Of a DNA stretch of 64,000 nt, positions 32,246-41,706 are shown one piece after another. The stretch covers positions 1-64,000 of the forward strand of contig JAEWET010000011.1 in NCBI GenBank assembly GCA_023389195.1, given 5' to 3'. Below the pieces are notes generated by a model. That model made no database searches. It worked only from the letters and a program-made list of their open reading frames with translations, and had not been told where the DNA came from. The number at the start of each line of letters is the position of its first letter. Within the stretch, counting starts at the first letter, position 1. The position numbers and the translations under genes are program-made. This DNA is from Aliihoeflea sp023389195 (GTDB lineage Bacteria > Pseudomonadota > Alphaproteobacteria > Rhizobiales > Rhizobiaceae).

Positions 32246-33303
32246 GCTTTCTCGAAATCGCCAACCTTCAAAAGGATTTCGGCGGCACCCGCGTCGTAAA
32301 GGATTTCGACCTCGCCGTCGAGAAGGGCGAGTTCGTCTCGTTTCTCGGCCCCTCGGGCTGCGGCAAGACGACGACTTTGCGCATGGTCGCCGGCTTCGAG
32401 CAGCCGACATCGGGCGTCATCCGCATCGACGGGCGCGACGTCGTCAATCTGAAGCCCAACCAGCGCAATATCGGCATGGTGTTCCAGGCCTATGCGCTGT
32501 TTCCCAACATGACCGTCGGGCAGAATGTCGGCTTCGGCCTCAAGGTCGCGGGCAAGCCCAAGGCGGAGATCGACGCGCGCGTGGCGGAAATGCTCGAGAT
32601 CATCAAGCTGCCGCACCTGGCCGAGCGCTACCCGTTCCAGCTTTCCGGCGGCCAGCAGCAGCGCGTGGCGCTCGCCCGCGCGCTTGCCGTGCGCCCGCAG
32701 GTGCTGCTCCTCGACGAGCCGCTCTCCGCGCTCGACGCCAAGATCCGCGTGTCGCTGCGCGAGGAAATCCGCGCCATTCAGAAGAAGCTCGGCATCACCA
32801 CGATCTACGTCACGCATGACCAGGAAGAAGCACTCTCGATGTCGGACCGCATCGTGGTCATGAACGAGGGCCGCGCCGACCAGGTCGGTACGCCGTTCGA
32901 AATCTACAACCGCCCAACGACGCGCTTCGTCGCGTCGTTCGTCGGTACGCTCAGCACGCTCGAAGGACGCGTGGTCGACCCGGCAGCGGGCACCGTTTCG
33001 ATCGGAGACAGCACCGTTTCGCTCGGCTATCGCCTTGCCGACCGACAGGCGGGCGACGCGATCACGCTCGCGCTACGCCCGGAAGCCGTGACGCTCGGCC
33101 GCGACGAGGCGCGCGGCGCGCATCTGTCCGGTACGATCCGCGACGTTTCGTTCCTCGGCTCGGTCATCCGCGTGCGCGTGGCGGTCGGCACCGGCACTGT
33201 CTCGCTCGACACCTTCAACAGCCCCTCCACCCCGCCGCCCGAGCCAGGCGACCTCGTGACAGTGAGCTTCGCGCCGGGCGATCTCCTGGTGATGGAAGAC
33301 TAA
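32242..33303 (+). CDS. ABC transporter ATP-binding protein
   Basis: A 353-residue ATPase with Walker A GPSGCGKT (36-43), the Q-loop in VFQAYALFPNMTV, signature LSGGQQQRV, Walker B VLLLDEPLSALD and switch His in VTHDQEEALSM. A C-terminal TOBE-like domain (about 270-353) is typical of the PotA/FbpC/PhnT group. It energises the import of an unidentified solute. The 3' end overlaps the convergent gene by 4 bases. Confidence 0.95.
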   Translation: MSFLEIANLQKDFGGTRVVKDFDLAVEKGEFVSFLGPSGCGKTTTLRMVAGFEQPTSGVIRIDGRDVVNLKPNQRNIGMVFQAYALFPNMTVGQNVGFGLKVAGKPKAEIDARVAEMLEIIKLPHLAERYPFQLSGGQQQRVALARALAVRPQVLLLDEPLSALDAKIRVSLREEIRAIQKKLGITTIYVTHDQEEALSMSDRIVVMNEGRADQVGTPFEIYNRPTTRFVASFVGTLSTLEGRVVDPAAGTVSIGDSTVSLGYRLADRQAGDAITLALRPEAVTLGRDEARGAHLSGTIRDVSFLGSVIRVRVAVGTGTVSLDTFNSPSTPPPEPGDLVTVSFAPGDLLVMED

Positions 33304-33692
33304 AGCCGGACGAGCCCCGCGCCGATCATCGTGATGCCGAAGACGGCATAGACCGCCGCCCAGACGCGCCATGAACCGGCGAGCCCTATGCGCTGCGCGA
33401 GCGCGACGAAGGCGCCCGACCCGGTCAGGAAGCCGAGGCCCTCGACGACCGCGCCGACGGCGAAGACCGTGACGACGATCGCCAGCCAGTCGTCCACGCG
33501 GTGATGGAGGACGAGCAGGAACGCGCCGAGGAAGTAGCAGACGAGGCCGGTCATGAACGCGGCGGTGGAACTGTCGCGCAGACCGTCGAACATGCGCGAA
33601 AAACGCTCCGGCGCACGCCACCAGCCGATCGCCGCGGCCAGCGCATAGCCGCCGATGGCGATGGCGAGGTGTTCGGTGAGCGCTTCGTTCAT
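33300..33692 (-). CDS. Four-helix membrane protein of unknown function
   Basis: A 130-residue integral membrane protein with four predicted helices (about 8-25, 42-62, 68-90 and 105-128). It starts MNEALTEHLAIAIGGYALAA. The ATG overlaps the stop of the upstream flavoprotein gene (ATGA), so it is co-translated with it. No family is recognised and no charged pore or catalytic motif is evident. Confidence 0.75.
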   Translation of the reverse strand: MNEALTEHLAIAIGGYALAAAIGWWRAPERFSRMFDGLRDSSTAAFMTGLVCYFLGAFLLVLHHRVDDWLAIVVTVFAVGAVVEGLGFLTGSGAFVALAQRIGLAGSWRVWAAVYAVFGITMIGAGLVRL

Positions 33693-34897
33693 GCCGCCCG
33701 CTCCGCGATGGCCGTGCCCGCCGCCCAGCCGGACGACCACGCCCACTGGAAATTGTAGCCGCCGAGCCAGCCTGTGACGTCGACCACCTCGCCGATGAAG
33801 TAGAGGCCATCGACGGCTTTGGTTTCCATCGTCCGCGAGTTGAGCCCGGCCGTGTCGACGCCGCCGAGCGTCACCTCCGCGGTGCGGTAGCCTTCCGAAC
33901 CGATGGGGTAGACTTCCCAGCCCTGCAGCGTCTCGGCGATGATGGCGAGCTTCTTGTCGCTCGCCTCACCTATCGTCCCGGCCCAGCCATGCACTTCCGC
34001 CAGATGGGCCGCCAGCCGTTTCGGCAGGATGTCGGCGAGTACGGTCGGTATCGCCCGACGGCCGTTCTCGCGCTTGGCGGATGCCAACGCCGCGAAGACA
34101 TCGTTGCCGGGCAGGAACGCGATGCGGATCGGCTGCTTTTCGCGCCAGTAGGACGAAATCTGCAGGATCGCCGGTCCGGAAAGACCGCGATGGGTGAAGA
34201 GCAGCGCCTCCTCGAACGCCGCCTTGCCGCAGCTCACGCGCGCATCGGCAGCGACGCCGGCGATATCGCGAAAGCCCGAAAGCACGTCCTCGCCGAAGGT
34301 GAGCGGCACGAGGGCAGCGCGCGTTTCGGTGACGCCAATCGCGAACTTTTCCGCGATCTGGTAGCCGAGCCCGGTCGCGCCCATCTTCGGGATCGACTTG
34401 CCACCGCAGGCGACGACGAAATGGCGGCAGCGAATCTTTGCCGCGCCATCACCGCCCAACCCGACGGCAAAGCCGCTCTCGTCGCGTTCGAGCGAAACGA
34501 GCGTCGTCGCCAGGCGCAGTTCGCATCCGGCCCGCTCCATCTCGTCCAGCAGCATGGCGATGATGTCCTTCGCGGAATTGTCGCAGAAGAGTTGTCCGAG
34601 CGTCTTTTCGTGCCAGGCGATGCCGTGTTTTTCGACGAGAGCGAGAAAATCGTGCTGCGTGTAGCGGCCGAGCGCGGACTTGGCGAAATGCGGATTGGCG
34701 GAGAGGAAATTCTTCGCAGCCGTTCCGATGTTCGTGAAATTGCAGCGTCCGCCGCCCGAAATGCGGATTTTCTCGCCGGGCGCCTTGGCATGATCGACCA
34801 CCAGCACCCGCCCGCCGCGCGAGGCGGCATGGATCGCGCACATCATGCCGGCAGCGCCCGCGCCGAGTATGACAGTGTCGAAGGTTTCAGGCTGCAT
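33689..34897 (-). CDS. NAD(P)/FAD-dependent oxidoreductase, HI0933/YhiN family
   Basis: A 402-residue flavoprotein of the HI0933-like family. The FAD-binding ILGAGAAGMMCAIHAASRGG opens the protein; KIRISGGGRCNFTN, FVVACGGKSIPKMGATG and GEVVDVTGWLGGYNFQWAWS are family hallmarks. The role of this conserved family is unsettled (reductase or hydroxylase-like). It is co-translated with the small membrane protein downstream and sits next to tRNA-Arg. Confidence 0.93.
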   Translation of the reverse strand: MQPETFDTVILGAGAAGMMCAIHAASRGGRVLVVDHAKAPGEKIRISGGGRCNFTNIGTAAKNFLSANPHFAKSALGRYTQHDFLALVEKHGIAWHEKTLGQLFCDNSAKDIIAMLLDEMERAGCELRLATTLVSLERDESGFAVGLGGDGAAKIRCRHFVVACGGKSIPKMGATGLGYQIAEKFAIGVTETRAALVPLTFGEDVLSGFRDIAGVAADARVSCGKAAFEEALLFTHRGLSGPAILQISSYWREKQPIRIAFLPGNDVFAALASAKRENGRRAIPTVLADILPKRLAAHLAEVHGWAGTIGEASDKKLAIIAETLQGWEVYPIGSEGYRTAEVTLGGVDTAGLNSRTMETKAVDGLYFIGEVVDVTGWLGGYNFQWAWSSGWAAGTAIAERAA

Positions 34898-34912
34898 GGA
34901 AAGCTACTTTGC

Positions 34913-34989
34913 TGGTGATCCCGACTGGATTCGAACCAGTGACCCTCAGATTAGGAATCTGATGCTCTATCCTACTGAGCTACGGGACC
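34913..34989 (-). tRNA. tRNA-Arg (anticodon CCT)
   Basis: A 77-nt cloverleaf on the minus strand with acceptor arm GGTCCCG/CGGGATC (one G-T pair), anticodon loop TTCCTAA (anticodon CCT, reading AGG), T loop TTCGAAT and an encoded CCA end. Confidence 0.97.
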
Positions 34990-35031
34990 ACGGCGAAAAC
35001 ACATAGACGCCGCGCGCGCATTCGCCAAGTG

Positions 35032-35056
35032 CAAACGGCCCGGCCCAGCCGGGCCG
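35032..35056 (-). terminator. Intrinsic terminator after the M20 amidohydrolase gene
   Basis: A 9-bp stem CGGCCCGGC/GCCGGGCCG with a 3-base loop is followed on the minus strand by TTTGC, 9 bases past the stop codon. Confidence 0.65.
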
Positions 35057-35065
35057 CAAGTCTGG

Positions 35066-36229
35066 TCAGGCGGCGAGCGCCGTTTCGGCGAGGCGGACCC
35101 AGTAGCTGACGCCGTGCGGGATGACTTCGTCGTTGAAGTCGTAGGCGGGATTGTGGAGGTTCGCCGTGTCGCCATTGCCGATGAAGATGAAGGCGCCGGG
35201 GCGGGCTTCGAGCATGTAGGAGAAATCCTCGCCGCCCATCACCGGGTTGATCTTGTCGTTGACGTTCGGATCGCCCGCGACGCCCTTGGCAATGCCGGTG
35301 GCGAAGATCGTTTCTTCTGGGTCATTGAAGGTGACGGGATAATTGACGTCGATGTCGACATCGGCGACAGCGCCGCCGGCGAGCGCGATGCCCTGGCAGA
35401 TCGCGCGCATGCGCTCGATCGCCTTGTCGGCGACTTCGCGCTTCAAGGTGCGGATCGTGCCGGCGAACTCGATTTCCTCGGGGATGACGTTGTAGGCGTC
35501 GCCGCCGTGGAACTTGGTGATCGAGACGACCACCGATTCAATCGGATCGACCGAGCGCGAGGCGATGGTCTGGATCGCCAGCACCATCTGGCTGCCGACG
35601 ACGATCGGGTCGATCGTGCCGTGCGGCATGGCGGCGTGGCCGCCCTTGCCCTTGACCTTGATGGTGAACTCGGCCGTCGCGGCCATCAGCGGGCCGGGCC
35701 GCAGCGCGAACTGGCCGACGGGCAGGCCGGGCATGTTGTGCATGCCGAAGACGCGCGAAATGTCGAAGCGCTCCATCATGCCGTCCTTGACCATGGCAAG
35801 CCCGCCGGCCCCGCCCTCCTCGGCCGGCTGGAAGATGACGGCGACCGCGCCCTTGAAATTGCGCGTCTCGGCAAGATATTTCGCCGCGCCCAGCAGCATC
35901 GCCGTATGACCATCATGGCCGCAGGCGTGCATCTTGCCGTCCGTCGTCGAGGCGTAGGGCTTGCCGGTGATCTCGGTCAAGGGAAGCGCATCCATGTCCG
36001 CGCGCATGCCGATCGTCGGGCCGTCGCCAAGATTGCCCCTGATCAGCCCCACGACGCCGGTCTGGCCGATGCCCGTCACCACTTCGTCAACGCCGAATTC
36101 CTTCAGCCTTTCGGCGACGAAGGCCGCGGTCTCGTGGCAGTCGTAGAGAATTTCCGGATTGGAATGGATGTGGCGCCGCCAGCCGGCGACTTCTTCCTGC
36201 ATTTCGGCAGCTCGGTTCAGGATCGGCAT
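35066..36229 (-). CDS. M20 family amidohydrolase (hippurate/N-acyl-amino-acid hydrolase type)
   Basis: A 387-residue M20D metallopeptidase-like amidohydrolase. The metal site includes MHACGHDGHTAML and the base-region FQPAEEGGAGG; VMGGEDFSYMLE gives the last ligand. The dimerisation domain holds GKGGHAAMPHGTIDPI. It probably hydrolyses N-acyl amino acids in the cytoplasm. The start at 36229 (MPILNRA) fits the family; an in-frame ATG at 36262 has no better ribosome site. It is monocistronic. Confidence 0.93.
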   Translation of the reverse strand: MPILNRAAEMQEEVAGWRRHIHSNPEILYDCHETAAFVAERLKEFGVDEVVTGIGQTGVVGLIRGNLGDGPTIGMRADMDALPLTEITGKPYASTTDGKMHACGHDGHTAMLLGAAKYLAETRNFKGAVAVIFQPAEEGGAGGLAMVKDGMMERFDISRVFGMHNMPGLPVGQFALRPGPLMAATAEFTIKVKGKGGHAAMPHGTIDPIVVGSQMVLAIQTIASRSVDPIESVVVSITKFHGGDAYNVIPEEIEFAGTIRTLKREVADKAIERMRAICQGIALAGGAVADVDIDVNYPVTFNDPEETIFATGIAKGVAGDPNVNDKINPVMGGEDFSYMLEARPGAFIFIGNGDTANLHNPAYDFNDEVIPHGVSYWVRLAETALAA

Positions 36230-36405
36230 CGTATGGGGAGTTCCTTCCGGTCGACCTGCCATTTTGGCGTCACATAGTCTAAATAGTCGAGAGACGACGG
36301 TGGCGGGGTCCGCTGTTCTTCACGGGTAGCGGGCGAGCGTTCCTCGACCCGCCCGGTCATGAGACTAAATACCGGACGATGGCGACGGCAAGAGGCAATT
36401 GGTCA

Positions 36406-37509
36406 ATGATGCGCAATAGGCTTGTTCTGGCGACGCTGGCGGCAGCGCTCGCAGTGACGGCGTGGCAGCAGCCGGTGCTCGCCGGACCTTCGATCCTGGT
36501 GGATTTGAACACCGGTCAGGTGCTGGCGCAGGAAGACGCGTTCAAGCCCTCCTATCCCGCCTCGCTGACCAAGCTGATGACGACCTATGTCGCCTTCCGC
36601 GCCGTGCAGGCGGGCGAATTGCGGCTCGACAGCCCGATCGAGATCACCACGGAAGCGACCAAGGAACCGCCCTCCAAGATGGGCTATGCGGCCGGTTCGG
36701 TGCTGACGCTCGACAATGCGATCAAGATCCTGATGGTCAAGTCGGCCAACGACATCGCCACGGCGCTTGCCATCAATATCGGCGGTTCCGAATCCGCTTT
36801 CGCGCAGCGCATGAACGACGAAGCTCGGCGGATCGGCATGTCGCAGTCGAATTTCGTCAACGCGCATGGGCTGCATTCGGACGAGCAATACACGTCGGCG
36901 CGTGATCTTGCCGTGCTCGCCATCGCGCTTCGGCGCGACTTTCCGCAGCATGCCGACTATTTCAAGCTCGATGCGCTCGCCGACGGCCAGAACATCATGG
37001 AAAACCACAACACGCTGATGGGCCGGTTCGAGGGCGCCGACGGCATGAAGACGGGCTATACGTGCCCGGCCGGGTTCAACCTCGTCGCCTCCGCCACCCA
37101 GCAGGGACGCTCGCTGCTCGCCGTCGTCATCGGCGAATTCTCGCCTGAGGAACGCGCCGACAAGGCGGCCGATCTGATGGGCAACGCCTTTGCCAAGCCG
37201 GCGGGAGACGCACCGTTGCTCGCCAATCTGCAGCCCGGTGCCGATGTCGGAAACCAGGCCACCAATCTGCGGCCGGTCGTCTGCACGGAAGAAGCCTGGC
37301 GCGAGCGCGCCAAGCGGCGCGATGCGGACGGCAAGCCGATCTACCATTCGAAATTCATCACCGAGCGCGCGGGCGATCCCGTCGCGATCGCGGTCAGCCT
37401 TGGCGGCGCGACCGGCCCCCGCTCGACGCAGCCGCGCTACGCCAACGTGCCGATCCCCACGCCGCGGCCGGATTACTCTCCGGAATCCGCGCAGGCGCAA
37501 GGCGGCTAG
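36406..37509 (+). CDS. D-alanyl-D-alanine carboxypeptidase (penicillin-binding protein 5/6 type)
   Basis: A 367-residue low-molecular-mass PBP. The signal peptide covers about 1-26. The active-site motifs are S53-L-T-K56, S113-A-N and K-T-G in GADGMKTGYTC. It removes the terminal D-Ala from peptidoglycan stem peptides in the periplasm. The C-terminal domain lacks an evident amphipathic anchor and ends in a Pro/Gln-rich tail. The start is uncertain between 36379, 36406 and 36409; 36406 has AGAGG ten bases upstream. Confidence 0.93.
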   Translation: MMRNRLVLATLAAALAVTAWQQPVLAGPSILVDLNTGQVLAQEDAFKPSYPASLTKLMTTYVAFRAVQAGELRLDSPIEITTEATKEPPSKMGYAAGSVLTLDNAIKILMVKSANDIATALAINIGGSESAFAQRMNDEARRIGMSQSNFVNAHGLHSDEQYTSARDLAVLAIALRRDFPQHADYFKLDALADGQNIMENHNTLMGRFEGADGMKTGYTCPAGFNLVASATQQGRSLLAVVIGEFSPEERADKAADLMGNAFAKPAGDAPLLANLQPGADVGNQATNLRPVVCTEEAWRERAKRRDADGKPIYHSKFITERAGDPVAIAVSLGGATGPRSTQPRYANVPIPTPRPDYSPESAQAQGG

Positions 37510-37514
37510 GCCGG

Positions 37515-38609
37515 ATGCGCACGGACCCGATCGCCGTCTCCATCCTCACCGGGTTTCTCGGTTCGGGAAAGACCACGCTCCTCAACCGGCTCCTGAAGGA
37601 CCCGGCGCTGACCAACACCGCCGTCATCATCAACGAGTTCGGCGAGGTGGCCATTGACCATCTGCTGGTCGAACAGTCCGGTGACGAGGTGATCGAATTG
37701 TCCGACGGGTGCCTGTGCTGCACGGTACGCGGGGAACTCGTCGACACGCTGGCCGATCTCGTCGACCGGGTGCAGACCGGCAAGGTCGCGGCGCTCGACC
37801 GGATCGTGATCGAGACGACGGGTCTTGCCGACCCGGTGCCCGTTCTCCAGTCCGTTATGGGGCATCCGGCGCTGATGCACGCCTTCCGGCTCGATGGGGT
37901 CGTGACGGTCGTCGATGCGGCCAATGGCGAAGCGACACTTCGGGCGCATGAGGAGGCGCGGCGACAGGTGGCGGTGGCCGACCGCATCGTGCTTTCGAAA
38001 ACCGATCTGGTGGACGAAGGCGAGATTGCGGGACTGAAGGCGAGGCTGCGCGGGCTCAATCCGGGCGCAGCGTTCGTCGAAGGTTCGGCGTCTGGCACGG
38101 CGGCGCTGATCGCCTGCGGGCTCTACGATCCGGCGACGAAGATCGCCGACGTTTCGCGCTGGCTGGGCGAAGGCGAACACGACCATCATCACGATCACGA
38201 TCATTCGCATGACCACGCGCATTCGCACCACGACGCGTCGATCCGCACCTTCTCGCTCGTCCACGACCGTCCGGTGTCGTGGTCGACCATCGAGATGTTC
38301 CTCGACCTGTTGCGCTCCACGCAGGGCGAGCGACTGTTGCGCATGAAGGGGATCATCGAGATCGCCGAGGACCCGGAGCGACCGCTGGTAATCCACGGCG
38401 TCCAAAAGCTCCTGCACCCGCCCGCACGACTACCCGCCTGGCCCGACGGCCAGCGCGGGACGCGGCTGGTGTTGATCACGCATGACCTGCCCGAGGACTA
38501 TGTGCGGCGGTTGTTCGGGGCGTTCGTGGGGCAGCCGGCAGTCGATGCGCCGGATCGGGCTGCGATGGTGGACAATCCGCTGGCGATCGCGGGGTTTCGG
38601 GCGGGGTAG
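37515..38609 (+). CDS. CobW/COG0523 family GTPase (putative metallochaperone)
   Basis: A 364-residue G3E GTPase. The P-loop is G13-FLGSGKT20, the metal motif is C66-L-C68-C69 in SDGCLCCTVRG, the GTP base motif is SKTDLVD, and a dense His/Asp stretch (about 220-240) precedes the C-terminal CobW_C domain. Such proteins deliver zinc or cobalt to client enzymes. It starts 5 bases after the carboxypeptidase stop, so it shares its operon. No zinc-regulator box was found upstream. Confidence 0.93.
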   Translation: MRTDPIAVSILTGFLGSGKTTLLNRLLKDPALTNTAVIINEFGEVAIDHLLVEQSGDEVIELSDGCLCCTVRGELVDTLADLVDRVQTGKVAALDRIVIETTGLADPVPVLQSVMGHPALMHAFRLDGVVTVVDAANGEATLRAHEEARRQVAVADRIVLSKTDLVDEGEIAGLKARLRGLNPGAAFVEGSASGTAALIACGLYDPATKIADVSRWLGEGEHDHHHDHDHSHDHAHSHHDASIRTFSLVHDRPVSWSTIEMFLDLLRSTQGERLLRMKGIIEIAEDPERPLVIHGVQKLLHPPARLPAWPDGQRGTRLVLITHDLPEDYVRRLFGAFVGQPAVDAPDRAAMVDNPLAIAGFRAG

Positions 38610-38641
38610 TTGGGGGATGATGGATTGGCTGACGCACTGAA

Positions 38642-38792
38642 GACCCCCACTCCGTCGCGCTTCGCGCGCCACCTCTCCCCCTCAAAAGGGGAGAGGAACC
38701 CAAGCTGGATTAGGCGCTGCCATCGCGGCAGGCTTTCCTCTCCCCCTTTCGAGGGGGAGAGGTGGCGCGCGAAGCGCGACGGAGTGGGGGTC
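38642..38792. repeat. Inverted-repeat element (151 bp)
   Basis: Two arms of about 55 bp (38642-38696 and 38737-38792) are near-perfect complements, starting GACCCCCACTCCGTCGCGC and ending in the complement. Each arm carries its own small stem (CTCTCCCC/GGGGAGAG). It lies between convergent genes and has the look of a non-autonomous dispersed element. Confidence 0.85.
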
Positions 38793-38828
38793 GGCCGCAA
38801 CGGTTCCCGTCTCCGTCAAAACCCTACC

Positions 38829-39791
38829 CTAATACGTCGTGCGGCGCTCTTCGCTCGGGGGGCGGCCGAAGAGGAGGCGGTAGCTTTGCGCGAAGTAGGA
38901 GTGCGAGGTGAAGCCCGTCGCGATGGCGACGTCGAGGATTGGCAGGTTGGTCTGACGTAGCAATTCGCGGGCGCGCTCGAGGCGCAGGCGCATGTAGTAG
39001 CGACCGGGCGTGACGTTGAGGTGGCGCAGGAAGAGCCGTTCGACCTGGCGTACCGAGAGGTTCGCGGATTTGGCGAGTTCGACCGCCGAGTAGGGCTCGT
39101 CGAGATTGTCGGCCATCAGCTCGACGATCTTCTTCAATTTCTCCGACTTGCCCGTCAGGTCCCGTTCCGGGCCGACGCGCTGGCGGTCGCCGGCCGAGCG
39201 GATGCGCTCATACTGAAACTGGTTGGCGACTTCGTTGGCGAGGTTCTGGCCGAAATCGGCGCGGACGATCTCCAGCATCAGGTCGATCGAAGTCGTGCCG
39301 CCGGCGCAGGTGTAGCGCTTGCGGTCGATCTCGAAGACGTTGCCGGTGCATTCGATGTCGGGAAAGCGTTCCTTGAAGCCGGCGCGGTTTTCCCAGTGGA
39401 TGGTGCAGCGGTGGCCGTCGAGTTGGCCGGCCTCGGCAAGAAGGTACGAGCCGACGGAGAGCGCGCCGAGCGTCGCGCCGCGACGGCCGAGATTGCGCAG
39501 GGCGGCGAGCGCCTTGCTCTTGCCGGGAAACTCCGTCGTCAGCCCGACGCAGACGAAGAAGATGTCGACCGGCGGCGCGTCAGCGATCGCGTAGTCGATC
39601 TTGATCGGCAGGCCGTTCGAGGCCGAGACGGCCTCGCCATCGGCCGAAACAGTCGTCCACGAGTAGACGTCCCGGCCGAGGAGACGGTTTGCCGAACGGA
39701 CCGTGTCGATGGCCGCGGCGAGCGAGAACATCGAGAACTTGTCCACCAGCAAGAAGGCGAACTGGCGTCCGTTGGGCGACGGCTCGGGCAT
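38829..39791 (-). CDS. GlxA family AraC-type transcriptional regulator
   Basis: A 320-residue regulator with an N-terminal DJ-1/PfpI-like (class I glutamine amidotransferase) domain (about 10-190) and a C-terminal AraC helix-turn-helix (about 215-320; DVAIATGFTSHSYFAQSYR is the second motif). The GlxA/GbdR group often controls choline, betaine, carnitine or arginine catabolism. No target operon is adjacent, so the effector is unknown. Confidence 0.93.
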   Translation of the reverse strand: MPEPSPNGRQFAFLLVDKFSMFSLAAAIDTVRSANRLLGRDVYSWTTVSADGEAVSASNGLPIKIDYAIADAPPVDIFFVCVGLTTEFPGKSKALAALRNLGRRGATLGALSVGSYLLAEAGQLDGHRCTIHWENRAGFKERFPDIECTGNVFEIDRKRYTCAGGTTSIDLMLEIVRADFGQNLANEVANQFQYERIRSAGDRQRVGPERDLTGKSEKLKKIVELMADNLDEPYSAVELAKSANLSVRQVERLFLRHLNVTPGRYYMRLRLERARELLRQTNLPILDVAIATGFTSHSYFAQSYRLLFGRPPSEERRTTY

Positions 39792-39805
39792 GATCGCGGC
39801 GCCGC

Positions 39806-40705
39806 CTAGAGCCGGGGCGGTACGCGACCTGCCGCGCGACAGGCGGAGGCGAGCGTGTTGGCCATCAGCATGGCGATGGTCATCGGGCCGACGCCGCCGG
39901 GAACCGGGGTTATGGCGCCGGCCTTTTCGGCGACTTCGTCATAGGCAACGTCGCCTACGAGGCGCGATTTGCCTTCGCCCTTTTCGGGCGCCGGGATGCG
40001 GTTGATGCCGACGTCGATCACCGTCGCGCCGGGCTTGACCCAGTCGCTCTTGACGATCTCCGGGCGGCCGACGGCTGCGACGAGGATATCGGCCGTGCGG
40101 GCGAGCGCGGCGATGTCCTTCGTGCGGCTGTGAGCGATGGTGACGGTGCAATTGGCGGCCAAAAGCAGGTTCGCCATCGGCTTGCCGACGATGTTGGACC
40201 GGCCGATGACGACGGCAGTGAGGCCCGACAGGTCACGGCCCCGGATCTTTTCGATCAGCAGCATCGAACCGGCCGGGGTGCAGGGAACGAAGGCCGTGTC
40301 GACCTCGCCGGTGCCGAGCTTGCCGACATTGACGAAGTGGAACCCGTCGACGTCCTTTTCCGGCGCGATCGCCTGGATGACCTTGCCGGAATCGATGTGG
40401 CCGGGCAGCGGAAGCTGGACGAGAATGCCGTGGACGCGGTCATCGGCGTTGAGCTTTTCGATGAGGGCGAGAAGGTCGGCCTCGGACGTGTCTTCGGGCA
40501 GCGTGTGCTGGTCGGAGAAGAAGCCGCATTCCTTGGCCTTTTTCGATTTCGACGACACGTAGACCTGGCTCGCCGGGTCTTCGCCGACGATCACCACGGC
40601 CAGGCCCGGCGTGACGCCCGCCTCCGCGATGAGATCGCTCGCGGCCGCCTTGACCTTCGCCACCACGTCCTCGGCCGCCTGCTTGCCGTCGATCCGTTCC
40701 GCCAT
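39806..40705 (-). CDS. folD: Methylenetetrahydrofolate dehydrogenase/cyclohydrolase FolD
   Basis: A 299-residue bifunctional one-carbon enzyme. It includes SQVYVSSKSKKAKECGF (catalytic Lys), DVDGFHFVNVGKL, PCTPAGSMLLI, the NADP site VVIGRSNIVGKPMANLLL and the ending VPGGVGPMTIAMLMANT. It interconverts methylene-, methenyl- and formyl-tetrahydrofolate in the cytosol. It lies 14 bases upstream of the GlxA-type gene in the same direction. Confidence 0.98.
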   Translation of the reverse strand: MAERIDGKQAAEDVVAKVKAAASDLIAEAGVTPGLAVVIVGEDPASQVYVSSKSKKAKECGFFSDQHTLPEDTSEADLLALIEKLNADDRVHGILVQLPLPGHIDSGKVIQAIAPEKDVDGFHFVNVGKLGTGEVDTAFVPCTPAGSMLLIEKIRGRDLSGLTAVVIGRSNIVGKPMANLLLAANCTVTIAHSRTKDIAALARTADILVAAVGRPEIVKSDWVKPGATVIDVGINRIPAPEKGEGKSRLVGDVAYDEVAEKAGAITPVPGGVGPMTIAMLMANTLASACRAAGRVPPRL

Positions 40706-40890
40706 TCTCCGCTCCCCTGCCCTTCAAAGCTGTATCGCATCGTCACCAAAACGGCGCGGCGCGCTTTTGCCTGCGCGCCCTTCTTTGACGCGATAAAGCC
40801 AGAACCGCCAGCCGGATTTCGGTAGCGCGACATCGGTTGCACGGAATCGTTTGCCGGTCCATGACCAATGAAACTCAAGGGAGAACAATC

Positions 40891-41706
40891 ATGGGCATCA
40901 GGGTCATTCTCGTCGGATGCGGCAATATGGGCTTTGCGATGCTGTCGGGATGGCTCGCCTCGGGACGGCTGGAGGCCGGCGAGGTCGGCGTGGTGGAACC
41001 GAACGATGCGCTGCGGCTGCGGGCGGACGAATTGGGCGTCCATGCCCATGAGGCGATCGAGGGGCTTGGCGATGCACAGCCCGAACTCGTCATCTTCGCC
41101 GTCAAGCCGCAGGTGATGGCGCAAGTCGTGCCCGCCTACCGGCATCTGGCCGATGGTCGGACGACGTTTTTAAGTGTTGCGGCGGGGACAAGCATTGCGA
41201 CCTTCGAAGGGCTTCTTGGCGGCAGCGTGCCGATCATCCGCTGCATGCCCAACACGCCGGCCTCGATCGGGCGCGGGATGATGGTGACGGTTGCCAATGA
41301 CCGGGTTTCGCAGGAGACCAAGGAATTCGTGGCCGGGCTGCTTTCGGCGAGCGGCAAGGTGGCGGAGATCGACGACGAGCGGCTGATGGATGCCGTGACG
41401 GCGGTTTCGGGTTCGGGGCCGGCCTATGTGTTCCACTTCATCGAATGCCTGACCAAGGCCGGCGAGACAGCGGGCCTGCCGACAGACATTGCCAAGCTGC
41501 TCGCCATGCAGACGGTCTATGGCGCGGGGTGCCTTGCGGCCGAAAGCGCGGAGGAGCCGGCGGAACTGCGTCGGCAGGTGACGAGCCCGAACGGAACGAC
41601 GGCAGCCGCGCTGGCTGTGTTCATGGATGAGGGCCGGCTGGAAAAGCTGGTCGGCGAGGCTGTCGAGGCGGCACGGGCGCGGTCCGTCGAACTTGGCAAG
41701 GCCTAG
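40891..41706 (+). CDS. proC: Pyrroline-5-carboxylate reductase ProC
   Basis: A 271-residue NAD(P)H-dependent enzyme making proline from pyrroline-5-carboxylate. The Rossmann motif is VGCGNMGFAML and the active-site signature is VSGSGPAYVFHFIECLTKAG, followed by VTSPNGTTAAAL. GGGAG lies before the ATG at 40891; the frame is open a little upstream without a better start. Confidence 0.97.
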   Translation: MGIRVILVGCGNMGFAMLSGWLASGRLEAGEVGVVEPNDALRLRADELGVHAHEAIEGLGDAQPELVIFAVKPQVMAQVVPAYRHLADGRTTFLSVAAGTSIATFEGLLGGSVPIIRCMPNTPASIGRGMMVTVANDRVSQETKEFVAGLLSASGKVAEIDDERLMDAVTAVSGSGPAYVFHFIECLTKAGETAGLPTDIAKLLAMQTVYGAGCLAAESAEEPAELRRQVTSPNGTTAAALAVFMDEGRLEKLVGEAVEAARARSVELGKA